From positions 15,462,963 through 15,524,962 of the forward strand of contig NC_049983.1 in assembly GCF_000003815.2 (NCBI RefSeq): a stretch of DNA of 62,000 nt, read 5' to 3'. The first letter of the stretch is position 1. Each line of letters opens with the position of its first letter. The translations under genes were made by a program, and so were the position numbers. The notes under the pieces were generated by a model that worked only from the letters and a program-made list of their open reading frames with translations, was not told the DNA's origin and made no database searches. This DNA comes from Branchiostoma floridae. Lineage: Eukaryota > Chordata > Leptocardii > Amphioxiformes > Branchiostomatidae. Positions 1-7,880 of the stretch are shown here, piece by piece.

Positions 1-295
1 TGCGATAGTTAAGCCACTCAGGGCATTTTGCACCAGTCCTTACTTATAAAAGCCAGATCACATGTACTGTGCTCATTCAAGCTCTGCCCAGCAAAGAAGC
101 CACACACAAAGCGAGACTAGTCTGGTGGTGGGCTTGAATGAAGTAGTTCTAAACAGGAACTATATGGCTCAGCATCTTTTATGAAGATGTGGCTTGTGTG
201 TGTGAGGTTGGCTTGAGGTTGTCCACAACTATTTGCCTCCCAATCATCAGCTTACCAGTTACTGTAAACCATGAAATCTTCACAGAGGATCTGAC
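1..295 (-). other. FoxP intron (partial, runs off the left edge)
   Basis: This follows the donor of the zipper-start exon (CAG then gtcag). I looked on the minus strand for the rest of the FoxP leucine zipper (family motif LSKERERLQ) and did not find it, so the next exon and the forkhead domain must lie outside the window. Nothing else is recognisable here. Confidence 0.7.
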
Positions 296-383
296 CTGTA
301 ACTCCAGCTGTGCCACCACTTGCATCTGCACCCTGGCCTGGGCTGTACTCCTGTCATCCAGCGCGTGTTCTGTGTTCAGGTGC
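296..383 (-). CDS. FoxP: FoxP coding exon: His half of the zinc finger and start of the leucine zipper
   Basis: Minus-strand exon of 88 bases between an acceptor (ccacccag) and a donor (gtcagatc). It completes the lysine codon begun in the previous exon and then reads [20 protein letters not shown] followed by VVAQLELQ. In vertebrate FOXP1/2/4 the matching segment is [20 protein letters not shown], so identity is very high. The two histidines (HLNTEH) are the zinc ligands that pair with the cysteines of the preceding exon. The [12 protein letters not shown] stretch starts the coiled coil used by FoxP proteins to form homo- and heterodimers, which they need for DNA binding. The vertebrate cysteine in the QCRV position is alanine here. 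The gene continues leftwards out of the window. Confidence 0.95.
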
Positions 384-842
384 CTGGGTGGAGAACAGGA
401 TACAAAAATGACTACTTTGTCTAGTTCAAATTAAGGGAATGTAATCTTTTCTACTTCACCTTGTACTGATGAAAGGATGAGTCTTATACCAGAAAACATG
501 CTATCACAATAAACAAAGGTCCAAGGTACTGGAGAAAATTTTCTATTTAGTACAGTGTAAGTACATTAATTTTGTACAACACAAATTTCTGACAACTCTA
601 AATCAATGATAAAAGTGGGAGTCTTCACAAGAAAACATGCTACCATGTAATAAAGAAAAGTCAAATGTCCTTGAGAATTTTTTTTCTCTTTACATGAATT
701 TCCAACAATTCAAAACTTCCGTCCTATAGATAGATATTTATTTTCCTGATAAAATGTTACAGCTTTAGGGCCTGTCAACATTGGCAGCCAACTTGATGAA
801 TCTCGTTACAATAAATTTGAAGCTTCAGGAAACATTACTTAC
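384..842 (-). other. FoxP intron splitting the zinc finger
   Basis: AT-rich intron between the Cys-half and His-half exons. Two loosely similar stretches (about 470-570 and 600-690, both containing agaaaacatgcta) suggest an old local duplication. No coding potential seen. Confidence 0.7.
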
Positions 843-956
843 TTGAGAAAGAGCCCAAAGTCTTCGCAGACGGCCTCACATCCCGGCCACTTGCACATGC
901 GGTTCCCGTACAGAGGGTGGTTGTGCCCTGGCGAGGTTCGACCGTCCGCAATGGGG
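843..956 (-). CDS. FoxP: FoxP coding exon: Cys half of the C2H2 zinc finger
   Basis: Minus-strand exon of 114 bases, acceptor ttctgtttttag and donor gtaagtaat. The reading is [20 protein letters not shown] then [18 protein letters not shown], where the last codon is completed by the next exon. This is the FoxP-specific zinc finger (vertebrate [20 protein letters not shown], then FGQFLK). With the next exon the ligand spacing is C-x4-C-x12-H-x4-H, so the Cys and His pairs are encoded on separate exons. Phase arithmetic agrees on both sides: one base completes the previous serine codon and two bases begin the lysine. The finger and zipper form the FoxP dimerisation and repression module. Confidence 0.96.
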
Positions 957-1079
957 CTAAAAACAGAACTAGAGATTGGTCAGACAAGTCATGCAGACAA
1001 GAAATGTTGGGCACAAGTAACGGCATTCATTCAGATGGTCTAGACTCAATGTAGCAAGACACATTTAAATGATTCTACA

Positions 1080-1205
1080 CAGTCTATGTAAGTCTTAACT
1101 ACCCCGGTATGTCGATGAAGGATAGACATTCTGGTAATAAGATATGCCAAGAGCGGTTACTGTACTCATGCAATTGGATATGATTTTGGAAACGGTCAGA
1201 CATTT
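1080..1205 (+). repeat. Dispersed repeat, copy 1 (gatatgcca / gttact / ggatatgattttgg family)
   Basis: Shares an ordered set of words (agacat..ggtaa, aagatatgcca, ggttact, caattggatatgattttgg, aacggtcagac) with 48430-48530 on the same strand and with 37835-37965 on the opposite strand. It lies in the intron between the FoxP zinc-finger exon and the exon upstream. No termini or coding capacity are evident. Family identity is unknown. Confidence 0.6.
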
Positions 1206-1406
1206 CAGATAACATCAATTATCTTTTGTCAGTGACACAAGAGATCTCGACGGAGAAAAGGTATTATTCTTCACAAATTGGTTTTAACAGATTCAGAAGT
1301 GGTATTATCCGTATCTAATCTACTCCTACCAATTTTCAGACTACTCAATATTTTACAATTACATGTACAAACTCTTTGCATTTCCACGCAAATCTTTCAT
1401 CCTGAC

Positions 1407-1680
1407 CTGGAAATCGTGTGTGGGTTGGCCATGACGAGTCCTGCGTGTAACAAGGCTGCGTCCCCCGCGGCGGAAGCGAACGCCTGCCCGTTCATGACTG
1501 GCGCTGGCACGGACGGAGACGTCGGGATGGTGGTGGCGGCCTGGGCGGCGGTACCCCCCGCGGTGGTGGAGGTTGCTGCGACATTGACAGTGATGTTGTT
1601 AGTGGCCTTGGTAGGATCATGGACGATCCCGCCGGCGGTCAGCTGTGTCCAGAGCGCCTGGAGCTCCGCTGGGGACAGAC
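1407..1680 (-). CDS. FoxP: FoxP coding exon: GLSPAEL segment and Ala/Thr-rich linker
   Basis: Minus-strand exon of 274 bases, acceptor cttctgtag and donor gtcaggatg. It begins by completing a glycine codon and reads (G)LSPAELQALWTQLTAGG, then an Ala/Thr/Val-rich linker with IVHDPTKATNN and PVMNGQAFASAAG, ending NPHTIS. The motif GLSPAEIQQLWKEV directly upstream of the variable linker is diagnostic of vertebrate FoxP proteins, as is the PI-x-HHSIVNGQ-like VMNGQ further on. The linker is longer and less serine-rich than in mammals. GC content is well above that of the surrounding intron. A C-rich tract (G-rich on the plus strand, 1741-1790) lies 60-110 bases before the acceptor. Confidence 0.95.
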
Positions 1681-1729
1681 CTACAGAAGGGGAGGCAGGA
1701 CCCGCATGTGCTACACAACTGGACACTTC

Positions 1730-1825
1730 CACTTCATCCAGGGGGGTGGGAGGGGGGGGGGACTACTTCATCCAAGGGGGAGGGGAGGGACTACAAAATA
1801 ATGTACTTCATCCAGGAGGGAAGGA
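1730..1825 (+). repeat. G-rich tract with decayed tandem units upstream of a FoxP acceptor
   Basis: Three decayed units start with the word acttcatcca (near 1732, 1765 and 1805). The first two are followed by long G runs, including runs of 6, 3 and 10 G in 1741-1761 and 5, 4 and 3 G in 1776-1790. The plus strand fits a G-quadruplex pattern. In the FoxP transcript this is a C-rich tract just upstream of the exon acceptor. Confidence 0.75.
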
Positions 1826-2049
1826 CATGGAGAGACACTGAGGGGGTTGATGTTATAATGAAACATACTCCTGTCAATGAAAACAAAATGTTAGGAATAA
1901 AAGCAAGGCTGTCTCCAGGACCTGTCATTCCATCCTTGAATGGAAATTTGCTTGCTAGGACGGAAGGTAATTTTACCCCATCCATCCCAAAAAATTACTT
2001 GAAACTGTTGGAAATGTATTGTCATAAGCTCAAAATGACATTTTAGGTA

Positions 2050-2120
2050 AATCAACAACATGGGCTCCCAAACAATGAGTTTGACAGAAATAAATTTTAA
2101 GCTGGAGACAACCCTGGATT
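2050..2120. repeat. Short dispersed repeat shared with 18100-18175
   Basis: Both places contain the ordered words aatcaacaaca, ggctccca, acaat, agt, gaaataaat, aagctggagacag/a and cctg in the same orientation, with moderate divergence. No protein or RNA features. Confidence 0.5.
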
Positions 2121-2152
2121 AAAGTAAAATATATCCACTTGGAGGAAGACAC

Positions 2153-2263
2153 CCCTGTGGCAGGTAGGTGGACTGTTCCAGGGTGGGGAGGGCGGCACGA
2201 CTGGAACTGGACTGTACGGTAGGACAGAAATGGGGGGAGGGGGAAGGAGGCTGGAACCTACTC
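2153..2263 (-). other. Possible proline-rich FoxP cassette exon (speculative)
   Basis: On the minus strand a good acceptor (tttctgttttag) is followed by 111 bases with no stop in the FoxP phase. It would complete GGA and read GVGSSLLPPPPISVLPYSPV followed by VPPSPPWNSPPTCHRG, ending with one base before gtgtct. The length is a multiple of three, and entry and exit phases match the neighbouring exons (phase 1 on both sides), so inclusion would keep the frame. Against this, the donor is weak and I know of no counterpart in other FoxP proteins. Confidence 0.2.
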
Positions 2264-2604
2264 CTAAAACAGAAAGAAAATTCTGAAATATGAAAAGATA
2301 TCTCCAAATGGTACACCTAGTAAAGGAAACAAACTATAAATTAGTGATGGTAAAGACAAAATTAAAATTGTTATAAGGTAAATAACAAAAAACAAAAACT
2401 GTTGTTAATTCATGCAATGATCAAAGATGGTGGATACATGTAAATAAAATTAAATGAAAATGATATGCATTTTGTAAGCTAACAGATAGGCGGCGCTGTT
2501 GCAACATACAGTGTACTTTTAGTCTTCTACACTAGAAGTAATACAGAAAACATACTCATGTTCAAAAATTTCCCCTAATTCTGTTAATGGTGGACAAGCA
2601 AAAA

Positions 2605-2855
2605 ACACTGCTGGGTATTGGTAATAAATTTTGACCTTCTAAGGTCTTACAGTCATGAACTTAAACCCTTTACCCTTTAAGGGTCAGTCAGCTCTGTTCT
2701 AGATCCGTACTCGCATACCAGTATCTTGTATTGTATTGTATGGGCCGACTACTGCTGGGTACGGGTCAAGGGTATGGGTTATGAAATTTGATCTTCTAAG
2801 GTTTGATGACAATGAACTTTAACCCTTAACCATTCGAGGTCAGCCAGCCCTGTTC
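2605..2855. repeat. Tandem duplication of the 3' flank of a FoxP exon
   Basis: About 2605-2705 and 2750-2855 are diverged copies. Shared words in order are ctgctgggta, gaaatttga/aaattttga, ccttctaagg/tcttctaagg, atgaactt, aaccctt, aggtcag and ccctgttct/gctctgttct. The right-hand copy ends at the donor of the exon at 2860-2950, so the left-hand copy carries a decayed version of the donor-side intron. Period is roughly 150 bases. Confidence 0.7.
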
Positions 2856-2859
2856 TCAC

Positions 2860-2950
2860 CTTGTGTGAGCTGGACAGGCACGATGCCCTGCTGGGTTTGG
2901 ACCAGGCCATGTTGTCTGAAGATCAGCTGCTGCTGCTGTGCCTGTTGCAT
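2860..2950 (-). CDS. FoxP: FoxP coding exon: end of the Gln-rich region
   Basis: Minus-strand exon of 91 bases, acceptor gttgctttcag and donor gtgagaac. It reads MQQAQQQQLIFRQHGLVQTQ then QGIVPVQLTQ plus one base of a glycine codon that joins the GLSPAEL exon in phase. The matching vertebrate segment is [20 protein letters not shown] followed by a PVQ-containing stretch. Gln-rich segments in FoxP proteins act in transcriptional repression and corepressor contact (family knowledge). The flank after the donor is tandemly duplicated. Confidence 0.93.
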
Positions 2951-3325
2951 CTGAAAGCAACAGAGCAACTTCGAGAAGACGTAACATAAATCCAAAAACA
3001 TCTTCTTTAAATCATCCTCAACACATACAGCTACAATATGTCTAAATTTCAATTTAGGAAATGCATGAATACTGGTCGAAGTAAAAATGTCTCCATGGAA
3101 CATTTCTTCTTTGGGACACCGTCATGCATCATTGATATGGAAAGTGAATGAAAATGATCTCATTTCTTTAGACTGTTGCAAATTCACAGTTGACACAAAT
3201 TTGTAATACAGTATTTTACACTGGAAGTGCATTTTTTTGCAGCATCAAAAATTCGCAGCGGAGATATCATCATAAAAACTGTGACAAGAAAACCATCGCA
3301 AAGTTTCCAGATTTCCCACACTTAC
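2951..3325 (-). other. FoxP intron
   Basis: AT-rich intron separating two Gln-rich exons. Nothing recognisable beyond the splice signals at its ends (donor gtaagtgtgg at its right end, acceptor tttcag at its left end). Confidence 0.7.
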
Positions 3326-3544
3326 CTGTAACATGAGTTGTTGCTGTAGAGCCATCTGCTGGAGTTGCTGCTGTTTGCTGGGGTCTGGCTGCTTCCCTCC
3401 CGCACCCGTGGTGGCCACCAGCGCCGCCATGGCCTGCTGCTGCTGAAGCATCTGGAGCTGCAGCTGCTCCTGTAGCTGCTGCTGCATCTTTAGCTGCTGG
3501 TCCTTGTTCACTCCCGGCTTGGCATACAGCTCTTGTAGCTGCTG
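3326..3544 (-). CDS. FoxP: FoxP coding exon: long Gln-rich segment with LQELYAKPGV
   Basis: Minus-strand exon of 219 bases (73 whole codons), acceptor tttgttgtccttccag and donor gtaagtgtgg. It begins QQLQELYAKPGVNKDQQLKM, runs through a region of short Gln runs, then MAALVATTGAGGKQPDPSKQ, and ends LQQMALQQQLMLQ. It aligns with the vertebrate FoxP stretch beginning [20 protein letters not shown]. The polyglutamine runs here are short (at most four) compared with the ~40-residue tract of mammalian FOXP2. The first half of this exon with its acceptor is repeated twice more immediately upstream (3606-3735 and 3822-3925). This copy is taken as the functional exon because it alone keeps the full frame to a good donor. 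Confidence 0.93.
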
Positions 3545-3605
3545 CTGGAAGGACAACAAAAAGGTTTGTATGATCAGCTTCATGTTGTTTTGTTTGTATT
3601 GCACA

Positions 3606-3735
3606 ACTGCAGCTGCTCCTGTAGCTGCTGCTTCTCTTCAGCTGCTGGTCCTTGTTCACTCCTGGCTTGGCATACAGCTCTTGTAGCTGCTGCTGGAAGG
3701 ACAACAAAACAAAAGGTGCAAGATCAGCTACATGG
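3606..3735 (-). pseudogene. Partial tandem copy of the preceding FoxP exon (copy 2)
   Basis: The minus strand again reads LLSFQQQLQELYAKPGVNKD then QQLK, with the same acceptor (gtccttccag), after which the frame breaks within the short Gln-codon tract because of small length changes. The copy includes about 80 bases of exon and about 35 bases of upstream intron, at a period of about 148 bases. There is no donor at the corresponding place. The splice acceptor looks intact, so it could compete with the real exon. Confidence 0.85.
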
Positions 3736-3821
3736 GTCGGTACTGGTTCAGAAAATTCAGGTCCAGGTACAGTCCAGGTCCGGAGGATCAGGTACAGGTC
3801 TGGACCTGAACCTAGACCTTA

Positions 3822-3925
3822 TTGTACTTGTTCACACCTGGCTTGGCATACAGCTCTTGAAGCTGATGCTGGGAGGACAACAAAAAGGTTTGTATGATCA
3901 GCTACATGTTGTTTGTTACCATTGC
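3822..3925 (-). pseudogene. Partial tandem copy of the FoxP exon (copy 3)
   Basis: A third, more diverged copy. The minus strand reads HQLQELYAKPGVNK after gttgtcctcccag, then similarity stops. The shared upstream-intron words (ggacaacaaaaaggtttgta, tgatcagcta, catgttgttt) are nearer to copy 1 than to copy 2, so the three copies did not arise by one simple expansion. Offset from copy 2 is about 176 bases. Confidence 0.8.
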
Positions 3926-4029
3926 ATACCTGGTAAACTACCTCATGGCCCAACACACCAGGTTTGTACTGAACAGTACAAGCAGCATATCTAGACTGAT
4001 TTGTTGTATCCACTTATACTGGGGCATGC

Positions 4030-4310
4030 CCCTACTCTTTTCAAAAGTGTGGTGAGTTCTTTTACATGTCTTTAGATGTAGCTCTCCTAAACACATAGGA
4101 CCTCCATTTATAGTCCCATTGGCAGGATGGTCCTTGCCAAAGCCAGGTACTCCTTTTCACCAGTATGAAAGTCAGAAAAACATGTAACTACCTTTCCCAA
4201 GAGCACAAGTTGGGTGACATGGCAGGAGTCAAACCTGGGACAACCTCACTGGGCGACTTCAGCCTAAAAAAGCTAGGCCGCGCACTAACTTTCAGGTTGC
4301 CAAAGGTCCA
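4030..4310 (-). repeat. SINE-like dispersed repeat, reverse orientation
   Basis: The segment 4188-4310 contains tacctttcccaagagcacaa, then gcaggagtcaaacctgggac and ctaggccgcgcactaac. Reversed, these give a tRNA-like B-box region (gtcccaggtttgactcctgc) followed by ttgtgctcttgggaaaggta. The 49.3-kb element has the same order: a B-box-like ggtcccgagttcgaga, then gtgcccttgggaaaggca. The two appear to be related tRNA-derived SINEs. The left half (4030-4187) belongs to the element by position only. Confidence 0.5.
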
Positions 4311-4418
4311 ATAAAATTTGTCTGCAAGTGAATGCTAAGGATGCTAGGTGGAGGAGGGCTTTGTACAAGCCATGCAGGCTTCTCCCCTCCTACAGCACTT
4401 TTATTTACCTTTTGTATA

Positions 4419-4482
4419 CTTTGTTGTTATTGTTTATACTTTGTTGTTATTGTTTATACTTTGTTGTTATTGTTTATTATGT
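4419..4482. repeat. 20-bp minisatellite, three copies
   Basis: The unit ttgttgttattgtttatact occurs three times head to tail with almost no differences, just downstream (on the transcript) of the donor of the 4502-4621 exon. Confidence 0.95.
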
Positions 4483-4501
4483 GTGAAAAAAAACAACTAA
4501 C

Positions 4502-4621
4502 CTGCTGTTGTATGAGCGTCTGCTGTGCCATGAGCTGCTGCAGCTGCTGCGGGGACAGCACCTGCTGCTGCAGGATCTGCTGCAGCTGGACAGGTGTCAG
4601 CTGCTGGGGAGCCAGCAAAAC
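4502..4621 (-). CDS. FoxP: FoxP coding exon: [16 protein letters not shown] segment
   Basis: Minus-strand exon of 120 bases (40 whole codons), acceptor ccaattttctgcag and donor gttagttg. It reads [20 protein letters not shown] then [20 protein letters not shown]. The vertebrate FoxP match is [20 protein letters not shown] followed by LQALLQQQ, one of the best conserved pieces of the N-terminal half. The donor has T at position 3 (gttagt), which is less usual. The exon's 5' edge and acceptor are repeated 112 bases upstream. Confidence 0.95.
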
Positions 4622-4718
4622 CTGCAGAAAATTGGGAAAAGTTTTGTACAGCGTTAACAGCGGTAAAGAGAACAATATCAATGTAAGCTAAGGAAAGAAT
4701 TAACTTCACACTCAACCT

Positions 4719-4754
4719 GGGGAGCCAGCAAAACCTGCAGAAAATTAGGAAAAC
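4719..4754 (-). pseudogene. Duplicate of the 5' edge and acceptor of the neighbouring FoxP exon
   Basis: The words ggggagccagcaaaacctgc and agaaaatt.ggaaaa recur at 4607-4640 and 4719-4752 with one difference. On the transcript this is a second gttttgctggctcccc preceded by an intact ttttctgcag acceptor. It holds only about six codons of exon, after which similarity ends. Confidence 0.9.
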
Positions 4755-5038
4755 AGACTTATTGAATACAAATTTTTAAACCTGAGGTGAACCATAAGAC
4801 CTAGTACAGTAGAAGCTGTGTAATTGCACACCCAATGTGCATTTCATGCAAATATCCGGATTGTGCAACAAAGCGAAGTTGTCCACCTGGACCACACCAC
4901 CCCGGAATTTGGGGATTCCATGCAATTAACAGAAGTTTGTGGTTATCCGTTGCGCAATTAATTCCCTTTTACTGTATCATGAAAGTTCTTCTGTGTTGGA
5001 AAAATATGAAACAAACAAACTTAACCTAACAAATACTA

Positions 5039-5234
5039 AAAGGTAGTTGGGACTTATCCAAATTTTCGATTGTCAGCCCTGTACAGTGCAGCTTCTGGAA
5101 CGTTACGTAACATTGGAGACACGTGACTGCAGTTACACAGGCTATCTGGTATGTCACGTTGCTGTAGTCACGTCTCCAATGTGATGTTCCAAAAGTTCCA
5201 TTCCGTGAACTCAGCCAAAAGTCCCAACCATCTT
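5039..5234. repeat. Palindromic MITE-like element in a FoxP intron
   Basis: The ends form an inverted repeat (ggtagttgggactt on the left, aagtcccaaccatctt on the right). Inside, a second inverted pair is visible: tggaacgttacgtaacattg with gagac.acgtgact on the left, and agtcacgtctccaatgtgat with gttcca on the right. The structure folds into one long hairpin. There is no coding sequence. It is a non-autonomous DNA transposon remnant by form. The superfamily cannot be assigned. Confidence 0.75.
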
Positions 5235-5350
5235 AAGTGTTAATTAGGTCAAGCTTGATTGTTTCAGAAGTTTTAGATGCAAAAATATTATAGATACTCA
5301 GGGCAGTACAAGGTTAGACTGTCTTTTGCCTGTTCTGAGGCCAACAGTAC

Positions 5351-5461
5351 CTGCGGCATCTGTGCAGCGGACACTGGCACCCCTTTGTCTCCAGGCTTGG
5401 CTCCTTTCAAGGCCTGCTGCTGCTGTTGCTGGTGTTGGAGCAGGATGGCTTGGTGCAGGGC
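5351..5461 (-). CDS. FoxP: FoxP coding exon: N-terminal Gln run and KGAKPGDKGVPVS
   Basis: Minus-strand exon of 111 bases (37 whole codons), acceptor gttgttgctatag and donor gtactgttgg. It reads ALHQAILLQHQQQQQQALKG then AKPGDKGVPVSAAQMPQ. In vertebrate FOXP2 the corresponding stretch runs from LQQQQALQAARQLLLQQQ to [20 protein letters not shown]. The six-residue Gln run is the longest in the part of the protein visible here. The exon joins its neighbours in phase 0 on both sides. Its 5' edge is tandemly duplicated upstream. Confidence 0.92.
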
Positions 5462-5508
5462 CTATAGCAACAACAGACATACATAGTATCATACACATGT
5501 ACACTACC

Positions 5509-5550
5509 ACAGGATGGCTTGGTGCAGGGCCTACAACAACAGACATACAA
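5509..5550 (-). pseudogene. Duplicate of the 5' edge of the FoxP exon at 5351-5461
   Basis: The word aggatggcttggtgcagggc followed by cta..acaacagacatac occurs at 5442-5482 and again at 5511-5548, a period of 69 bases. It repeats about 20 bases of exon plus the intron just upstream. In this copy a deletion changes ctatagcaac to ctacaac, so the transcript-strand acceptor becomes gttgtag. Confidence 0.9.
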
Positions 5551-5784
5551 TCATTTAGAATTGTAACATATATACATTGTATATACTGTATGTTACCACA
5601 GTCTGTAGATTTAACTTATAGCACACTGAAGTAACCGTTATGTTACCAAATTTATTCTCTATTCGTTATGGAATTAGGTGGCAAGGAGGAAGTTAATATT
5701 ACTTACATTAACAGCATTATTAAAGGCAAAATGTAACTTGTTAGATAGCTAGTGAGTTTAAATTTTTCCCAAATCTTCTTGTGT

Positions 5785-6030
5785 TTAGGGGTAAGTGCCC
5801 ATCTCCATTTCTGTAGCCCTTGGGCCACACAGGCAAATACAGCACTGAGTCCACTGATTTTGGCCGTGGCATGTGTTCAACTTCCTCACCAAATTTTATA
5901 ATGTACCTTGGCACTGTAACTCTATCAAGTTAAGCATACGTGTCAAGTGACCTACAACAGTCAAGGATTCAAACTCTAAACCCTTTGGTCCAGATGCAGG
6001 GACACTGACCACAAAACCATATTGCACACC
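5785..6030. repeat. Dispersed repeat, copy A (cccttgggccacacag family)
   Basis: Words gcccatctccatttctgtag and cccttgggccacacaggcaa recur near 53600-53640 (gcccatctctgttctatagc, ccttgggccacacag) in the same orientation and near 47175-47220 reversed (ctgtgtggcccaagggttat, gaaactgagatgggca). A distal part holds ggattcaaactctaaaccct, comparable to ggggttcaaacctataacct at 53856. The B-box-like word suggests a tRNA-derived SINE, but I cannot see a full promoter. Confidence 0.6.
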
Positions 6031-6264
6031 CTTGTAATTACTCTTGTACATGTAAATATCAAAGGTACAAATCCACTAAAATGATCCAAACAAGACATTT
6101 GTATAGTCTAGGTATGCACTGTGTTTACTTCGCTTCCACCCAAAGCACTGTAAACACATACACAGAGAAAATTGCTTCATCTGTCAATGTCGTTGTGCAT
6201 TTACGCTGTTTTGGAATATGAGAGGGAGAGAAGAACTCTGCAAGCCATCACAGTCTGTAGTTGT

Positions 6265-6355
6265 TAGCCTGGGTACCATCCGATTTCTACTGGGGCTCCT
6301 TGCACTCGCGGCAAGTGCAAAGAGCCCCAGTAGAAATTGCATGGTACCCAGGCTA
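6265..6355. repeat. Near-perfect hairpin MITE (tagcctgggtacc ends)
   Basis: Left arm tagcctgggtaccatccgat then ttctactggggctccttgcact. The right arm is its reverse complement with a few mismatches and ends ggtacccaggcta. The arms are about 42 bases around the short loop cgcggca. gttgt flanks both sides directly. A smaller relative with ends tagcctggagtc lies at 39759-39839. Confidence 0.9.
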
Positions 6356-6359
6356 GTTG

Positions 6360-7385
6360 TGTGTGTAAACTAATTCATTTCTACAAGTGTGCAAATTGCA
6401 GGGACTTAGTTTTGCAGTTACTGTAGTAGAGAAGAAGATGTTTTAGCCATGTTAAAAGTTTACACCAATGAAACAACACCAAAGTGCGGTGACCAGTTCT
6501 GAACTGTTTCTAACAGCCAGCTACAACTTTGTCGAGTACTGTTAAGCCATAAATTTCAAGAAGTTACTGAACATCGGTAGCAACACAAGAAAGACAAATC
6601 ATACGTTCACACAAACTTCACAGTGTGATGAAAATGTCAGAGTTTGAGTCTGAGCCAAAAATCAAACCATCCCTTCAATATACAGTACACAGGACACTGT
6701 AGCAAACTTCAACTTGGCAAGGGGGCGGAGCAAAGCATCGCAAGAACAAAAACAATAAATTCCAAGCAGTGCCTTGTTTGAATTTTTCAGGGATTTCGCA
6801 GGGAGCGAGTTTCGTCCCTCGAGACAGCCCAAGTTTACCCCTTGTTTCTACAGCTGGTGGCGGTCAACCAAGGTCAACTTCAAGTTTAATAAAGTCCTAA
6901 ACATGTCTAATTCCCAGATCAGCCAGGTTTAAGATTAAGCCTCCTTGCGTATACAAAGTTGGGGTCGGGTGTTTGTTTTGGGACGCTTTGTTTACTGCTT
7001 GTACCTGATGAGGAATGCGAGGGGCGTCTCGGTTTCCCTCTCCTGGAGTTTGGGTTAGGCAAAGGTGGCCGGCTTTCCACGACTGTTATTTAGACAAAGG
7101 TTTCTGTCTAAGATCAACCCTGTCCCGTGTTTTATTTTGTTTAAATCAGTGGAAATAAACAACGGTACATCAAGGTTGTACATAACCACATCACATTCCA
7201 TGGGATAATGAGGATGTAGGGCTAGAGTTGGAGAAATAGTTCACAACCAACCAAGATTAATTCTACCTTTTTGGGTACGTTTGTTGCTTTCTTAGGTCAG
7301 TTAATACAAAATTAGGATTAAAATGTGTCAACAATTTGTCAAAATCGTTGATTCCATTGAAGTCCAAGGTCCTGACTTTGACACT
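6360..7385 (-). other. FoxP intron, gene-free
   Basis: Part of the intron between the first two recognised FoxP coding exons. No ORF of interest. A stretch near 6720-7120 is less AT-rich and contains gggcgg, CpGs and purine-rich runs, but nothing identifies it. Confidence 0.5.
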
Positions 7386-7387
7386 GA

Positions 7388-7612
7388 TCAAATGCCAATC
7401 ATCATCATGTCAATTGTCATCATCATCATACCAATCATCACAATAATCATTATTATCATCATCACCATCCTCATGACAAATATCATAATGCCTATCATCT
7501 ACATTATCATCATCATCATACCAATCATCTTCATTTTTATCATCATCATCAGCATCATGTCAATTATCACCATCATCATACCAATCATCATCGTCACCAC
7601 TGCCATCATAAT
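7388..7612. repeat. Imperfect (ATC)n microsatellite
   Basis: Long degenerate run of atc/atcatcatcatacca units. It generates an isoleucine-rich open frame of 112 codons that is an artefact of the repeat. Confidence 0.95.
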
Positions 7613-7880
7613 CTTTCTTAGAAATTTCATTGGACACATTTATAATGTCCTTGCTTTTTGACCCTGTATTGTACATTAAATGTCATTTACATGTAACATG
7701 TAATATGTTACTCCTTTTCCAAATCAAAACCAATTGCTACTTCCATCTACAAATACACATACTCTATCTGAAAACCAACAAATTTGATTACTTGTATTGA
7801 ACACAATGTAGAAAACTTACCTTAATGTGATAACTTATTGAAATGTTTTAACATCTTTAACATTTTACAACTCTACGTAC

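Noticed and set aside
1278-2046. Plus-strand open frames of 187 and 133 codons
   Set aside because: They are antisense to the FoxP exon 1407-1680 and run into G-rich repeat. Composition mirrors the exon's GC bias.
3504-3994. Plus-strand frames rich in Cys/Ser/Ala over the FoxP Gln exon copies
   Set aside because: Shadow frames of CAG/CTG-rich sequence; the minus-strand reading matches FoxP.
7323-7661. 112-codon isoleucine-rich ORF
   Set aside because: Pure consequence of the (ATC)n microsatellite, although it resembles a hydrophobic membrane protein.
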